Origin: Amphiura filiformis
Taxonomy: Eukaryota > Echinodermata > Ophiuroidea > Amphilepidida > Amphiuridae
DNA: 64,000 nt
Assembly (NCBI RefSeq): GCF_039555335.1
Contig: NC_092636.1
Coordinates: forward strand, 54,367,706-54,431,705
Direction of reading: 5' to 3'
Shown here: piece by piece, positions 30,895 to 42,900 of the stretch
How positions within the stretch are numbered: the first letter of the stretch is position 1
How the letters are laid out: the number at the start of each line of letters is the position of its first letter
Position numbers and translations under genes: made by a program
Notes under the pieces: generated by a model
Seen by the model: the letters and a program-made list of their open reading frames with translations, nothing else
Databases searched by the model: none
What the model was told of the DNA's origin: nothing

Positions 30895-33620
30895 TACAAA
30901 TTAGCTGTGGTCTAAGACCACGAACACAGCCGTGTTGTGACCCCTTAATCACCTTTGACCCCAAAATATATGAAAACCCCATAGACATTGGTTAATGTCA
31001 ATGCACGTGTCCACGTGGCATCACTTTGCTATGCTTTTGTGGCAGAAGGATATTTTGAAGGTATATCGTTTTATACCGGAAGTAACCCCTTACTGACCTT
31101 TGACCCCAAATGTGTGTACACCATATAGACACTGTGTTATAACAATGCATGTGTGCAAGTGGCGTCACTGTCCTACGTAATTAGTGGAAGAAGAAGCATT
31201 TTAAAGATTTTTGTTTTATACCGGAAGTGACCCCTTAATGACCTTTGACCCCAAATCTGTGTACACCCCATAGACACTGGATAATAACAATGCATGTGTG
31301 CAAGTGGCATCACTGTCCTACAGAATCTGTGGAAGAAGATGCATTTTAAAGGTATTTCGTTTTATACCGGAAGTGACCCCTTAATGAGATTTGACCCCAA
31401 ATAAAAAAATACCACATATACATTGGGTGACTGCAGATCATATGTGAACATACCGTTACTGTGCTATGTTTTACTTAGCTAATACAAATTTTTGAAGGTT
31501 TTTCGTTTTATACCGGAAGTGACCCTTTAATGACCTTTGACCCCAAATCTGTGTACACCACATAGACACTGGGTAATAGCAATGCATGTGTGCAAGTAGG
31601 GTCGCTGTCCTACGTAAGTTGTGGGAGAAGATACATTTTTAGTTGAAATCACGTTTTTGACCCCTGTGACCCCTGCATGACCTTTGACCCCACAAGTTTC
31701 ATGTGACATGTAGGGGCATGGTCAATGATCATTGTGACCAAGTTAGGTCAAAATCGATGTAAGCATGTGAGTGCTAGAGCAAATGTAATGGTTGACAGAA
31801 GAAAGAAGAAGAAGAAGAAGAAGAAGAAGAAACTAGAGTCAACAGACGCTGAATACAAGCCGCAATTTGACCTCTATAACTTGACCCCTGGGTTACGGAT
31901 GGGGTCAACTGCTCTTGCACTGTGCTTAGGATGTCATAAGAAATATTCCTGGTGAATTTCAGCTTAATCGGAACTTATACATGGATTTTGATTTTTTGAA
32001 AATTTTTGATTGACCTTTTGACCCCTTTATTGACCTTTGACCTCAATGTAAAAAAAACCTTATTTACACCGACAAAATGCATTGTTCCAATTTTAATTAA
32101 AAAATTCTAACATGTTCAATTCTTGAGATAAAAATTCTTGAAGTTATTCAGCTAAAAACAGGAAGTGACCCCTTAATGACCTTTGACCCCCAAAATAAAA
32201 ATACCATGCATACATCAGGGAACACTAATTCATGTATGTTGGTTATATTATTCTGGTCTGTTTACATTTTGAGATAAAATTTTTTTGAACATTTTTGGTT
32301 TTTGACCGGAAGTAACCCCTTAATGACCTTTGACCCCAAACCTGTAGGCATCCTAAAGACCCTGGCTAGTAGCAATGCATGTGTGCTAATGGCGACTCTC
32401 TGCTATATATTTTGTAAAGACAGTGATTTTTTTTTTTTTTTTAGCTTTCAGACCGGAAATGACCCCCTTAATGACCTTTGACCTCAATTCTTTTTAGGAA
32501 GTTTTAAGCACTGCCACATGTTGATTCATATGCATGAGTCACATGATCATTGCATGAAATTTGTGGAAGGAGTAGCATTTTTTGTGAAATCACATTTTTG
32601 ACCATTATAGCTAGGTCAAAGGTCACAGCGAGGTCAAAGTCAAATGGAAGGTTTGGCCTAGCCCAATGGTCATTTGGGTCAACTTTGGTTGAAATCTGTC
32701 AATCCCTTGCGGAGCTACATGCAGTTGATTGCGGTTGCCAGAAGAAAGAAAGAAAGAAGAACTAGTGGCAAATGGTGGTCTTAGACCACAAACCTAGCTG
32801 GGGCGTGTGGGGGTTGTGGAGGTATCTGACCCCTGCAAAATGTTCCAAAAATGTTCTCCTGGTCATAAGGTTTGTTGTTACCGAGTTTGAGTCCCACATT
32901 CCTTACAGATGTCCAGCCAGAAAATGCAATTTTAAGATTTGAACCCAGATGACCTTTGACCTGACCCCTGCAAAATGTTCAAAAATGTCCCCTGGTCATT
33001 AAGTTTGTTGTCACCAAGTTTGAGCCCTGTATCCCTTACAGATGTACATTTCTAAGATTTGACCTCTGCATGACCTTTGACCTGACCCCTGCAAAATGTT
33101 CCCCTGGTCATGAGATTTGTTGTCACAGAGTTTGAACCCCATACCCCTTACAGATATCCCAAAAATGAAATTAGAAGATTTGACCCCAGATAACCTTTGA
33201 CCTGGCCCCTGCAAAGTGTTCCAAAATGCTCCCCTGATCATTAAGTTTGTTGTCACCAAGTCTGAGCCCCATACCCTTACAGATGTCCAGAAAAAGAAAT
33301 TATAAGATTTGACCTCAGCATGACATTTGACCTGACCCCTGTAAATTGTTCCCCTGGTCATGAGATTTGTTGTCACCGAGTTTGAGCCCCATACCCCTTA
33401 CAGATGTCCAGATAATGCAATTGTAAGATTTTACCCCTTAATGACCTTTTGGCCCCAATTTTGTATGCAAGTTATAGGCGTGTGGTATAGCCGATGCATA
33501 TATGCAAATGACATCATTGTACTATATAATATGTGGCAGAAGATGCATTTTGAAAATATTTGGTTAAATACCGGAAATGCCCCTTTAATGACCTTTGCCC
33601 CCAATTCTGTTTAGACACTA
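30895..33620. repeat. Degenerate array, about 145-bp period, with DR1-like TGACCTTTGACC cores
   Basis: Units carry CCGGAAGTGACCCCTTAATG then ACCTTTGACCCCAAA, followed by variable sequence with TGCATGTGTGCAA and GTGG(A/C)AGAAG. Cores occur near 30950, 31097, 31240, 31388, 31532, 31678, 32030, 32180, 32326, 32474, 32951, 33070, 33190, 33322, 33440 and 33580, with one inverted near 32610. From about 32830 a second subtype alternates with CTGACCCCTGCAAAATGTTC and TTGTTGTCACC.AGTTTGA. GAA-rich tracts interrupt it (31801-31832, 32737-32760). No ORF is convincing. Confidence 0.85.
31801..31832. repeat. (GAA)n microsatellite
   Basis: A purine run of about ten GAA copies inside the DR1-like array. 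Confidence 0.85.
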
Positions 33621-33714
33621 TGGGCACTGGATATAGCCAATACATATGTGCAAGTTACGTAATTGTAGGGTGTAACGTGTAGGAGTAGAAGCATTTTGAA
33701 ATTTATTGCCAGAA

Positions 33715-33815
33715 AGAAGAAGAAAGAAAGAACGGATAGCAAAACAGTACCTAGCTCGGGGGGTTGAAAACCCCCCAGCTAGGTAAGAAGAAGAAGAAGA
33801 AGAAAGAATTGAGAA
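33715..33815. repeat. GAA/GAAA-rich tracts flanking a hairpin
   Basis: The tracts AAGAAAGAAAGAA and (GAA)n lie on both sides of the hairpin at 33749-33784 and resemble those ending units inside the preceding array. Confidence 0.7.
33749..33784. repeat. Hairpin 1
   Basis: ACCTAGCT followed by CGGGGGGTT pairs with AACCCCCC and AGCTAGGT across a GAA loop, a stem of about 16 bp. It could form a strong cruciform or RNA hairpin. Confidence 0.8.
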
Positions 33816-33823
33816 GAGACAGA

Positions 33824-33850
33824 ACAAGCCGACATCCGTCGTCGGCTTGT
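33824..33850. repeat. Hairpin 2
   Basis: A 10-bp stem, ACAAGCCGAC with GTCGGCTTGT, has a 7-base loop. Confidence 0.8.
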
Positions 33851-33870
33851 AAGAACCTGTAAGAAAAAAG

Positions 33871-33900
33871 ACACAGCCGTGACTAACGTCACGGCTGTGT
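33871..33900. repeat. Hairpin 3
   Basis: A 12-bp perfect stem, ACACAGCCGTGA with TCACGGCTGTGT, has a 6-base loop (CTAACG). The stem word ACAGCCGTG also occurs near the left end of the array at about 30926. Confidence 0.85.
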
Positions 33901-34139
33901 AATCAGTCGTTGCATTTATGTCCCATAGAATGACTTGTGTGATTCGAAATAACGTTGCGCCACCAACGGTTTGCTCTGAGAAGCGACGTCACCGTGATGC
34001 ATCATGGGAAATCCTAAACTCGCGTAATACTGATATTACATGGGAATATTATACCAGGGACGGTGCCACTGATTATAGCATTGTTTGTTACGTTTAGTAA
34101 TATTATGGTCACACAGGGAAGTGTACTTCCCTGATTATA

Positions 34140-34343
34140 CTAAATCATTTCTCTTTCTACATGTATATACCACTCTGGATTCTTTGTTGAGCTGTTTTCA
34201 TCGTAATTTACGTACGTCGGAAACTCTAACTGGGATGTCGACCAGACGTTCAATAATTGACTGGCTAGAACAACCGCTGGCGGCGCATCGTATTGCGAAT
34301 CGCGAAATTTTGATATTGGATAAAATGTTTTGACCCCGTGCAT
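34140..34343 (-). CDS. Unrecognised 67-codon ORF
   Basis: I do not recognise it. The local sequence is richer in CpG and less repetitive than its surroundings, and the minus frame (with DAPPAVVLASQLLNVW) looks more protein-like than most short frames here. There is no clear acceptor or donor and no domain. The plus strand is open over much of the same stretch, so the strand itself is unsure. Confidence 0.15.
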   Translation of the reverse strand: MHGVKTFYPISKFRDSQYDAPPAVVLASQLLNVWSTSQLEFPTYVNYDENSSTKNPEWYIHVEREMI

Positions 34344-35283
34344 GCCAGTAACAAGACATTGTCAAGACGCCTCCATTGTAGATTGATGAGCGCTGATTGT
34401 ATGAATGTATCTTCTATACAAAACGTTCAAGTAACGTCACGTACTGACGTCCTACCTGTGCAGTATATTATTAAAACATAGCGATGCAGGCAGATCACAA
34501 TATACATGATCTAGCGATCTGCAGAACAAATTGCAAAATATACATTTAATAACAGAAACAATGTTTGCATTGGGAGGCACATACATTTTTAGTTAGGGAA
34601 ATGTTTTGCAAAGCTTTCGGAGTTTCTTGTTCAGCGATTCTATAAGCCGAAGTTGCTTAAACAAAGTCAATAAAGCAAGTCTTTTAAAATCAACCAGGAA
34701 CTACCGAGTGTGCATCAAAACGTGACCCTAACGATACTACTACAAACATGAAAAGTTGAATTTACACTCCGCCTTTGAACGACGAGCAACTGGCTTTCGA
34801 CCAATCAGTGTCAATTCACCTTAACTTTATATTTAAAAAAATTAAAAGACAAAATATTAACAAGGTGCAGAATATTATCAAACAAAACTAAACAATTTGC
34901 TAGCTCTTGGATATGTTACTTTAATCGGTGGCCCTTTTTGTGGAAACAATTGATTTGAATATTAATTGTTTAAAGGACTTTTGTTTTGTGTTTTTGTTAA
35001 CCTGTTAATGATTACACTTATGTTAATTAACACAAACTTGTTTTAATGTTAAGATAATTCTTAACATAATTGTTTACCAGGCAGAAGCCAAATAATTATG
35101 GTTGGTTGTTGAAACGACAAGGTTGAACAAACTGAACATATTTCCAATAACCTAAAGCTAGTGTCCGTTCTTTAATAACGATATGAGGAGATGATCATGT
35201 GTATTGCACCAGCTCAGCTGAAGGCAACAGGTTGCGATGATTTATCGATTGGTTGGTAAAATACTCTCATTTTATAAGAAACC

Positions 35284-35517
35284 TTAACCCTTCCAGCGAA
35301 ACAACCTCGTTGCCGATGCAGCTTTGTGATCACGCAGAAGGTGCCGCCAATGTGCACTATAGCCGTATGTGATTCTGGACACTTTCATCAAGTATGCTCT
35401 AGTACCTTCAGGCTCTAAGATCTTACAATATAGCAAATATTCTTGAGACACAGCTATGTTACCGTGAATATCCATAAGCACCCATGAAATGACATCTAGT
35501 ATTGTTGTTAATCTCAT
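35284..35517 (-). CDS. Unrecognised 77-codon ORF
   Basis: No family is recognised. The product is mixed in composition, with a basic C-terminus (HWRHLLRDHKAASATRLFRW). It lies between the DR1-like array and the 3' end of the M6-like gene, on that gene's strand. It could be part of a longer 3' untranslated region, an old repeat, or chance. Confidence 0.15.
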   Translation of the reverse strand: MRLTTILDVISWVLMDIHGNIAVSQEYLLYCKILEPEGTRAYLMKVSRITYGYSAHWRHLLRDHKAASATRLFRWKG

Positions 35518-36228
35518 ACCTATACCAAAGAGAGGTAATTTCCAAGAGTTAATTTATAAATAGAGGTTAGTAAACTGTGTTTTTGAAAAGGAAACTGGTT
35601 GGTAGTATCTGCACACACGAATTACAACCTAAAGGTACGTCTGAGGTTGTGTTTTTATTGCAAAAACATTGATTTGAGCAATCAGAGTTGTAATATTAGA
35701 AGACAAAACAACCTTCTGACAAGCCTTGGTTTTTGCCGTTTGTATTTACTCAGATTTTTGAGCCTCGAGTGTAGCACGTGTTAACTTAACACAACTGATA
35801 CATTCCAATATTACAATAGTAACATTCACATTGCCAATCATTCTGTTTTTTCCGATTCAAAGTTTCTAATAATATTATCTGATACAGATAGCGATCTATA
35901 AATAGGGGTAAACATGTTTGATTCATTCTATCTTCAAAAATGGCAAATGGCGGGAATCAACGCAGAGAAATTAACGAATCCGCCTGGTTTTTCTTTTGGC
36001 GCCAAACTACAGCTATTACTGATTTAAGTTGGCTACAATAAGTGTACAACTTTCTTGTGGAGGGCTATACAAAACTAAAACAATTTTGGCTACAAAACGC
36101 TATTAGATATTTGGTGTTTAGCAAATTAACGATTAAAATCCAAAAGTTTTAAACTTTTGTCTTTATATCGCAACAAGAGCACGCAGACAATTGTATTGGT
36201 ACAAAGCAAATTCATATTAACAATTTTA

Positions 36229-36471
36229 CTAAAATATTAAAGAATAGATTGAGTTGCTTATAGCATTGAAACAATACATCGCTACCGTAAACACAACGAA
36301 GGAAACTACCAGTACTGTCCAATTGCGATGGCGCAGGGCAGGCAGACCTTTCCGAATTCTGCTCTGTAAAGTGCTTACACAGTCTTCACAGAATTCGGAC
36401 TTTAAAAATATTCTCCATCGTAATATATATACATCAAACATATTGAACAATATTTGTCGCAACATCATCAA
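36229..36471 (-). CDS. Small predicted membrane protein ORF, doubtful
   Basis: The 80-codon ORF has a basic, Cys-containing N-terminal half and one strong hydrophobic helix near its end (WTVLVVSFVVFTVAMYCF). It begins about 325 bp beyond the stop of the M6-like gene on the same strand, so it may simply lie in that gene's 3' untranslated region. No homologue is recognised. Confidence 0.2.
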   Translation of the reverse strand: MMMLRQILFNMFDVYILRWRIFLKSEFCEDCVSTLQSRIRKGLPALRHRNWTVLVVSFVVFTVAMYCFNAISNSIYSLIF

Positions 36472-36796
36472 ACTTGCCGGTCACAGGGGCTGCCACGCCA
36501 TTTCTTCACACACACACGAAATAAACCTATGAAATTGTCATCAAAAGAAACGTGCGTATTAAACTTGGTCGCATATTTGTAACCGAACCATTTAAAGATA
36601 TTGCCACAACTTGTTCCCGACCAACCCTGCTTAGTTAATAACAACTGGATTTATTCCCCTCTCCCCGCCGCGCCGGCCCTAGCTAGCCGCCCGCGCACTT
36701 AAGGGGGGAGGGAAGGGCGCTGCGTTTATAGTTTGGTATGACATACATCCCACTGTCGTTGTCATTGAGAACTATCAGTGTTAGTTGATTCAGCTC

Positions 36797-36967
36797 TCAG
36801 AAGCGCGTTGTTTCGTCTGACATGTTCAGTGGTTCTTGTAAGCCCGGATAGTCGTTGCCAGTGTACGTTCTACGGTAATCATTCCCATATTTAGTGCGGG
36901 GAGGATCACTTCTCTGAAAGACTTTAAGATACGTGTGATTTGCAGCCAAAGACATCAAGAAGTGGAT
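36797..36967 (-). CDS. M6/PLP-like last coding exon
   Basis: The acceptor actcttcag precedes ATCCACTTCT. It codes IHFLMSLAANHTYLKVFQ, then a polar tail with YGNDYRRTYTGNDYPG (two GNDY repeats), and ends at TGA. The vertebrate counterparts also finish TM4 and carry a short charged tail in the last exon. Confidence 0.82.
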   Translation of the reverse strand: MHFLMSLAANHTYLKVFQRSDPPRTKYGNDYRRTYTGNDYPGLQEPLNMSDETTRF

Positions 36968-39900
36968 CTGAAGAGTAAAACATATAGAAAACAATAATTT
37001 AATATACAAGTGGCGCTATTTTTAATTGTTATCCTTGTTCGTATACAACATCCACTATTCACATGACTTGTTGCTTGCTTGAAGTTTCGCTGAGTAATTA
37101 CGCCATGTACGCGGATTGTACACCGTGCATTCGGTAATTTACCGAAGTGCAACTTTTGATGGTTGATTGTAATATGTAACAAATCAAAACGAACCACCAG
37201 TGAAGCGACATTATTATTCTATGAGACAGCTTCTTATAAGGAATTGAAGTCTACCGCGCACCATTGGACCACAGATCCTGATTGAATAAATAAACCTTCA
37301 TCAAATACTTTCGATCATGGACATCCCTCTTACCGCGGGCTACGGCGATGAATACAGGTTGGTCCGATCGTTAATCGTAAGATCGGCACCAATATGAACA
37401 AAAGGAACACAGCTCTAAATTCATCGACCATCGTGTGGATTTTGACGCTCTCCTTCAAGCATGTCAAGAAATGAGATTTTTAACCATATTGTAAACTTTA
37501 CAAATGAAGATAATAACATAATTCCACTAATTATCAGCATCTAAAAATTATTATTCATGTTGTTATGTCCATATCATACTTAACAGTTTTTTAAATGGCG
37601 TACACATAAAAAAAACCCGCCACGCTCTTTGAGATTGCTTTATATGATGATACCATTGATATGGACCTGAGTATTAAACTGTGCAGACTCTCATTCATCT
37701 GGGTATGTTGAAATTAAGATTTAATTTAAATCTGGTCAACCAGACATATCTATTTTTGACGGACGAACCGACGTTGCGACTGAAACCTTCAGTCTTCAGC
37801 TGGATTGTGATGCAAATGACCTTGAGTACCGGACACTCAAAAGGAATTATTGCGACCACAGGATTACCACTCACTTTAAACCCACAAACACGATCCGCCA
37901 GTCCTTAGTACATCCCAAGGACAAACAGCCCATGGGAAGGATCAGTGGAGTGGTCTACGGGGTACACTGTTCTGGAGAGCAAGCCTGTCAAGAATCTTAC
38001 ATAATCGCATGTTACAACATCGCAGAGCTAGCTCAAGTGGAAACACTACATCTGAAAGCCAGCGGACACCATTTTGACACCAAGGATGTCCGAATTTTGG
38101 ATCGGAAGCAGCGTTGGTTTGAGGGTGGTGTGAAAGAGGCAATCTGGGTGAGGGCTGAGCAACCATCCCTCAACCCTGGGGGAGGCGTCCGGGCAGGATC
38201 ATAAAGGACATTCCTCGCCGATTGTCATCAATACCGGAAGTGTGCAGTACTCAAGGTCATTTGCATCACAACCCAGCTGAAGACTGAAGGTTTCAGTCGC
38301 AACGTCGGTTCGTCCGTCAAAAATAGGTATGTCTGGTTGACCAGATTTAAATTAAATCTTAATGACCTGAGTGTTATTTTTGTTTTACTCGCCATGCTTT
38401 ATCGTATACTTTGTTTTATTATTACATATTAATTTTACGTGATGGAATTGGTGTGGTGTTTTAAACTCGTGATCATCTCGAAGATCAATGAGAAAGAGTC
38501 ATTGTAAGGTGTAAGATACCGATATACTCTAACCGGAATAACATCCAATTCACAAACAATGTTGCTATTATAAAGAAGCAAATTTTAAAACATGGACAAA
38601 AGTCCATAACTGGGTGTAAATACTAGTACTCATATTTCTATTCACAACATCTTACCATTCCGATGACTATGACGACACAAGCAACCATGATCAGATAAAC
38701 ACATAGATGGATTTCCTCATTCTAGAGAAATAGGACAAAAATAAAAGATATGGTTAAGTACTTACAGAATAATACTTGTAAATGGACCCAATCCCGTCAA
38801 AGAAAGGTGACTCATCGGTATTTGTCACTATTATAATCGTTAACCTGCTTCAATTCATTTCATAGCTTCCAATTTGCACATGATGATAACTTTGCCTTTT
38901 ATTAACATGTTTGGTTGATGGGTCCCCTCGATCTATTTATAAATAGGGGATAAAACATGTTTGATTCTTCAGAAAGAGGTAAGAATCTGGGAAGATTCCC
39001 AAAATTTATTATTCAATTTGTTCATTCTATTCATCAAACCTAAAAGCTCCTCCGTAAGCATCGAATATATTGCGGAATAGAGGTCAAGAAGTGTCCTCCC
39101 ACGGAAACATAATAAAATAGAAAGAATTGGTGGTCCCTAACAGAGCTGGATTTATCAGGCATATCCGCCAGGCTGGGTAATCAATACGCACTTGTCTTCA
39201 ATGCTATAGAGAATTACACTGTTTGTTGGATTTTTGCTATGAGCTAAGAGGTAATTTAAATCGTTGGATCTGATTTCACAAGTTGACATTTTATGCAATA
39301 TATAGTATGATGTAGTTAATGAGAAAACCTTACGGTGATTCGACTAATTTATCCGCTGAATGTTTGATATAGGGGTCGTACTCTTAATTCTAACATAATA
39401 AAGTGATTAAATGCACTTGAACCATAGGTCTGTAAGCTATCTTGTATTATGTGTGCACTGAATGGGCTGGTAGGCATGAGGTGTGTGCGTAGGATGGTTA
39501 ATTCGTATAGACAATTATACAAGGTATTGCATTTAACACAGAGACTTAATATCAACAAATTGTTTTCATGATTGCGTTAAATTAACTATTGGCTCAAGCG
39601 TTGCAGTACGGTTGGACCGTTACAGTTTTACGCTCAATCTCTGCACCTAATATTCTTATCATATCAAAATGGGAAAAGTAGCCAAATTAAAACTTTAACC
39701 TCATAAAGTGTGTCTATAATAAGAATGAAAACGGGAAATACACACTTTTCTCTTCTATCTTAGTAACGCTCATTTGGTTTGTTTTCAATACAATAATTGT
39801 ATACAAATTTATACAATTTTGTACAATCACAAATAAATGCACACTTTTAAAAATAACGGTTGTATGTTGCGTCTGTTTTCAATTTTCAATTCAGGCAGGT

Positions 39901-42900
39901 TGCACATAGCGCCTTTAAATGGATGATATTTCAAAACATCATTCATAATTAATCAGCAGTGGCACTAAGTATTTGAAATCACTATAAAGACTGTAAATTC
40001 AGATGTGTACGAGTATAATATCACAAACAATAAAACTGATTTATTTTTTATTTTATTCTTGAGCAAGTTTGCATTCTAAATGAATCAATCTGTTTTGAAT
40101 GTTATAATGGTTTATTGTTAATTCTCTGTGTAGGACATGACATAATATATAAAAAACAAAAACACATTGACCAAATTGAAATATAATACAAACCGAAATT
40201 TAACATAATGTGGGCGTTTGCTGAAATATTACGAGAACATTACGCTATAATAAGTGATCAACATCGCTTATATAGCTTGCAGAAGGTCTGGTGTATAATC
40301 AGCCAATCAGGACATTGTATACAACACGCAAATATAATGGATTCCTTTCTTTGGAATCCTGCGAGAGCATCTCCTGGTTGATATTCTCGGCGGAATGAGT
40401 CCGGGATGATGTATTCGAGATGACAGAATAACTAATATCCAAGCTTTAACATCAAACTATATTGGTTGCGTAACGCGGATTCTTACGTACAAGTTTTAGA
40501 ACTTTTATGCTGAATATTTATTCATTTAAACAGAATATGTTTTAATGTGTGGGGTGTGTATTTTAAAGGGTCTATTTTTAAAGTTCAGTATATATGTGTA
40601 AGGTAAATCGAAAATGTAGAAACAAAAGATTGTCAGGAAGTCACTAAATTGATTGTTTTATTCATACGATGGCCCGTACGATGGCCAGTTCTCTCTTGAA
40701 ATCTGACTCGAGTAACGATTCACGTGATGATAGTACGGTATAAGGTGATTGGTTACTATTCAGAGAGATGTTTTAGCATTGTGAGAGGTTTCTGGAATAA
40801 AATGCAATGAAAAACATATTGGATGTTCTAGTGTCACGAAGTGAATAGAATTTTGTTCTTAAACATCACAATGTGTATGTATTTTTTCTTAGATAGAAGG
40901 GTATGTTTCTGCGCATGTATTTCCCTTATTGGGCTTTAATCTTATTATTGTTTACAACAGATGGATTCTGCATCGTACAACCCCGCGTACAACAAATCGA
41001 TTTTTGTTCAAAACAACTTTCATTCTGTCTATATAAAACACGATTTCAATGTTGTTGTCAAAGAAATATAAAGTTAAATATAGGACACTGTTCCCTTTGT
41101 CAATTCAAGCTGAGGGCCGCGAGGGAACAGTATCTAACATCGATGCAAATTAAGGTGCCTATCTCGGAGATAAGTGGGCTACAATATCAGATCTTCCCTC
41201 AGTTAACTATTGTATCTTGGAGCATTGACCCCAACCTTATACTTCGTAATGACGCAAAAGAGATTTACATAACTTTCTTTACGCATATCTCAATCTCATT
41301 TTGGTTGGAAAAATCAGTAGCTCGCATGATTACACCACTGTATGTGTTTAGTGTATACAGCTTTGGCATCGTTAATTTCCTCAGGGTTCTTGTCTATTGT
41401 TCTATTTGCATTACTGAGTAATTAATGCATTGCGTTTATGTGAGATGAACTAATACAGGATTAAAGATTATCGTGTTCATGAATGAGTACATTAAGCCAT
41501 AAGATATTTGGTAGGTGATAACAGCAGACACTGATATTTCAAATAATCAACTCCCAGGAGCTCTGAGAATGTAAGCCATATTGTGACTCTATGGCAAGAA
41601 GTAAGTAGTTTAAACATTTTGTCATGCTTGTGTTTTCTTCATCAAAGCAGGTGTAGTCAATAGTACATTTTCGCTGTGTCACACCTTGAATCAACTTGTA
41701 GTTGTATGTTTATAGGACTGCTTGTAGAAATCGATTTCTCATCATTTTCAGATCTGAGAAGTCGATGATATATACTATAAATGATTCATTGACAAGGCGT
41801 AAGTAAATATTCTTACTTGTCAGGTGTTTCAACCTTTTCAAAAAAAATTTACATTTACAATTTTTGAATTGAAAGGTCATTCCATGTGAATATTTGGTGA
41901 TATGATGCAGAGTTAATTGAGTACATGCAGTAAATCATTTAAAACTATTATTTTTGCCGTATAAACTAATTATTATTATCCTGTCAAACACCGTTCCATT
42001 GTTCCAATGGTTCAGACACTCTCATGTCCACGCACGGGTTTTCAACGCGATGCTACAATTCGGCGTTCGAACGCGAACATAACCATCATGATCGCTATAG
42101 CGGAAGTACCCGTATTGTACATTTTTGTGGAACATAGGGCAACTGGTTACCTTTGACCTTTCCGTCCATGGCGGAAAACTGTTAATATTGAAGACCGAAT
42201 TAAAAGACTAGTTTGCGTCTGACGCCAGGGCAAAGGCGCGACGTGATTGGTTGCTGACCTGCGCAGAGCAACATTTTAGTCAGGTTAACAGAACGTCATA
42301 CGCAAACTAGTCTTTTTAATTCGGTCTTCAAAAGTTCCTTTAATGGAATTTTTTAATACAGACATTGTAAAATTCATTTTCAATAGACACATTTTATTCC
42401 TATGAAAAGTATCAATGGCCTGCAAGAAAAAAAGGTCAAATTCAGCTATAGGCCTATTTATTATCATAATCATTCGCAGACATTCAACAATATATAATTT
42501 ATTTCGCAAGTTTTCGAGCAGTCATTAAAAAAAACTTTTGCAACACGTCTTTAATTCAACTTTGCTCCACTTCTATAGGCGATTACAAATTGAGTAATGC
42601 ATTTTAGAGAAGTATATTCATGAAAAATCCTGTTTAATCATATTTCTATCATTCATTTAAACATAAAAGTGTTTTTATGAGTACAGTTGTGTACTTCAAA
42701 GGGTTTTGTAAGTTCAGTAAATATGTGTAAGGTAAATCGAAAATGTAGAAACAAAAGATTGTCAGGAAGTCACTAAATTGATTGTTTTATTCATACGATG
42801 ACCCGTTCTCTCTCTGATTCGAGTAACGATTCACGTGATGATAGTATGGTATAAGGTGATTGGTTTCTATTCAGAGAGATGTTTTAGGGCTTACTACTTT

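Noticed and set aside
33011-33376. Minus-strand 121-codon frame with repeated TTNLM..GTI motifs
   Set aside because: It follows the unit period of the DR1-like array.
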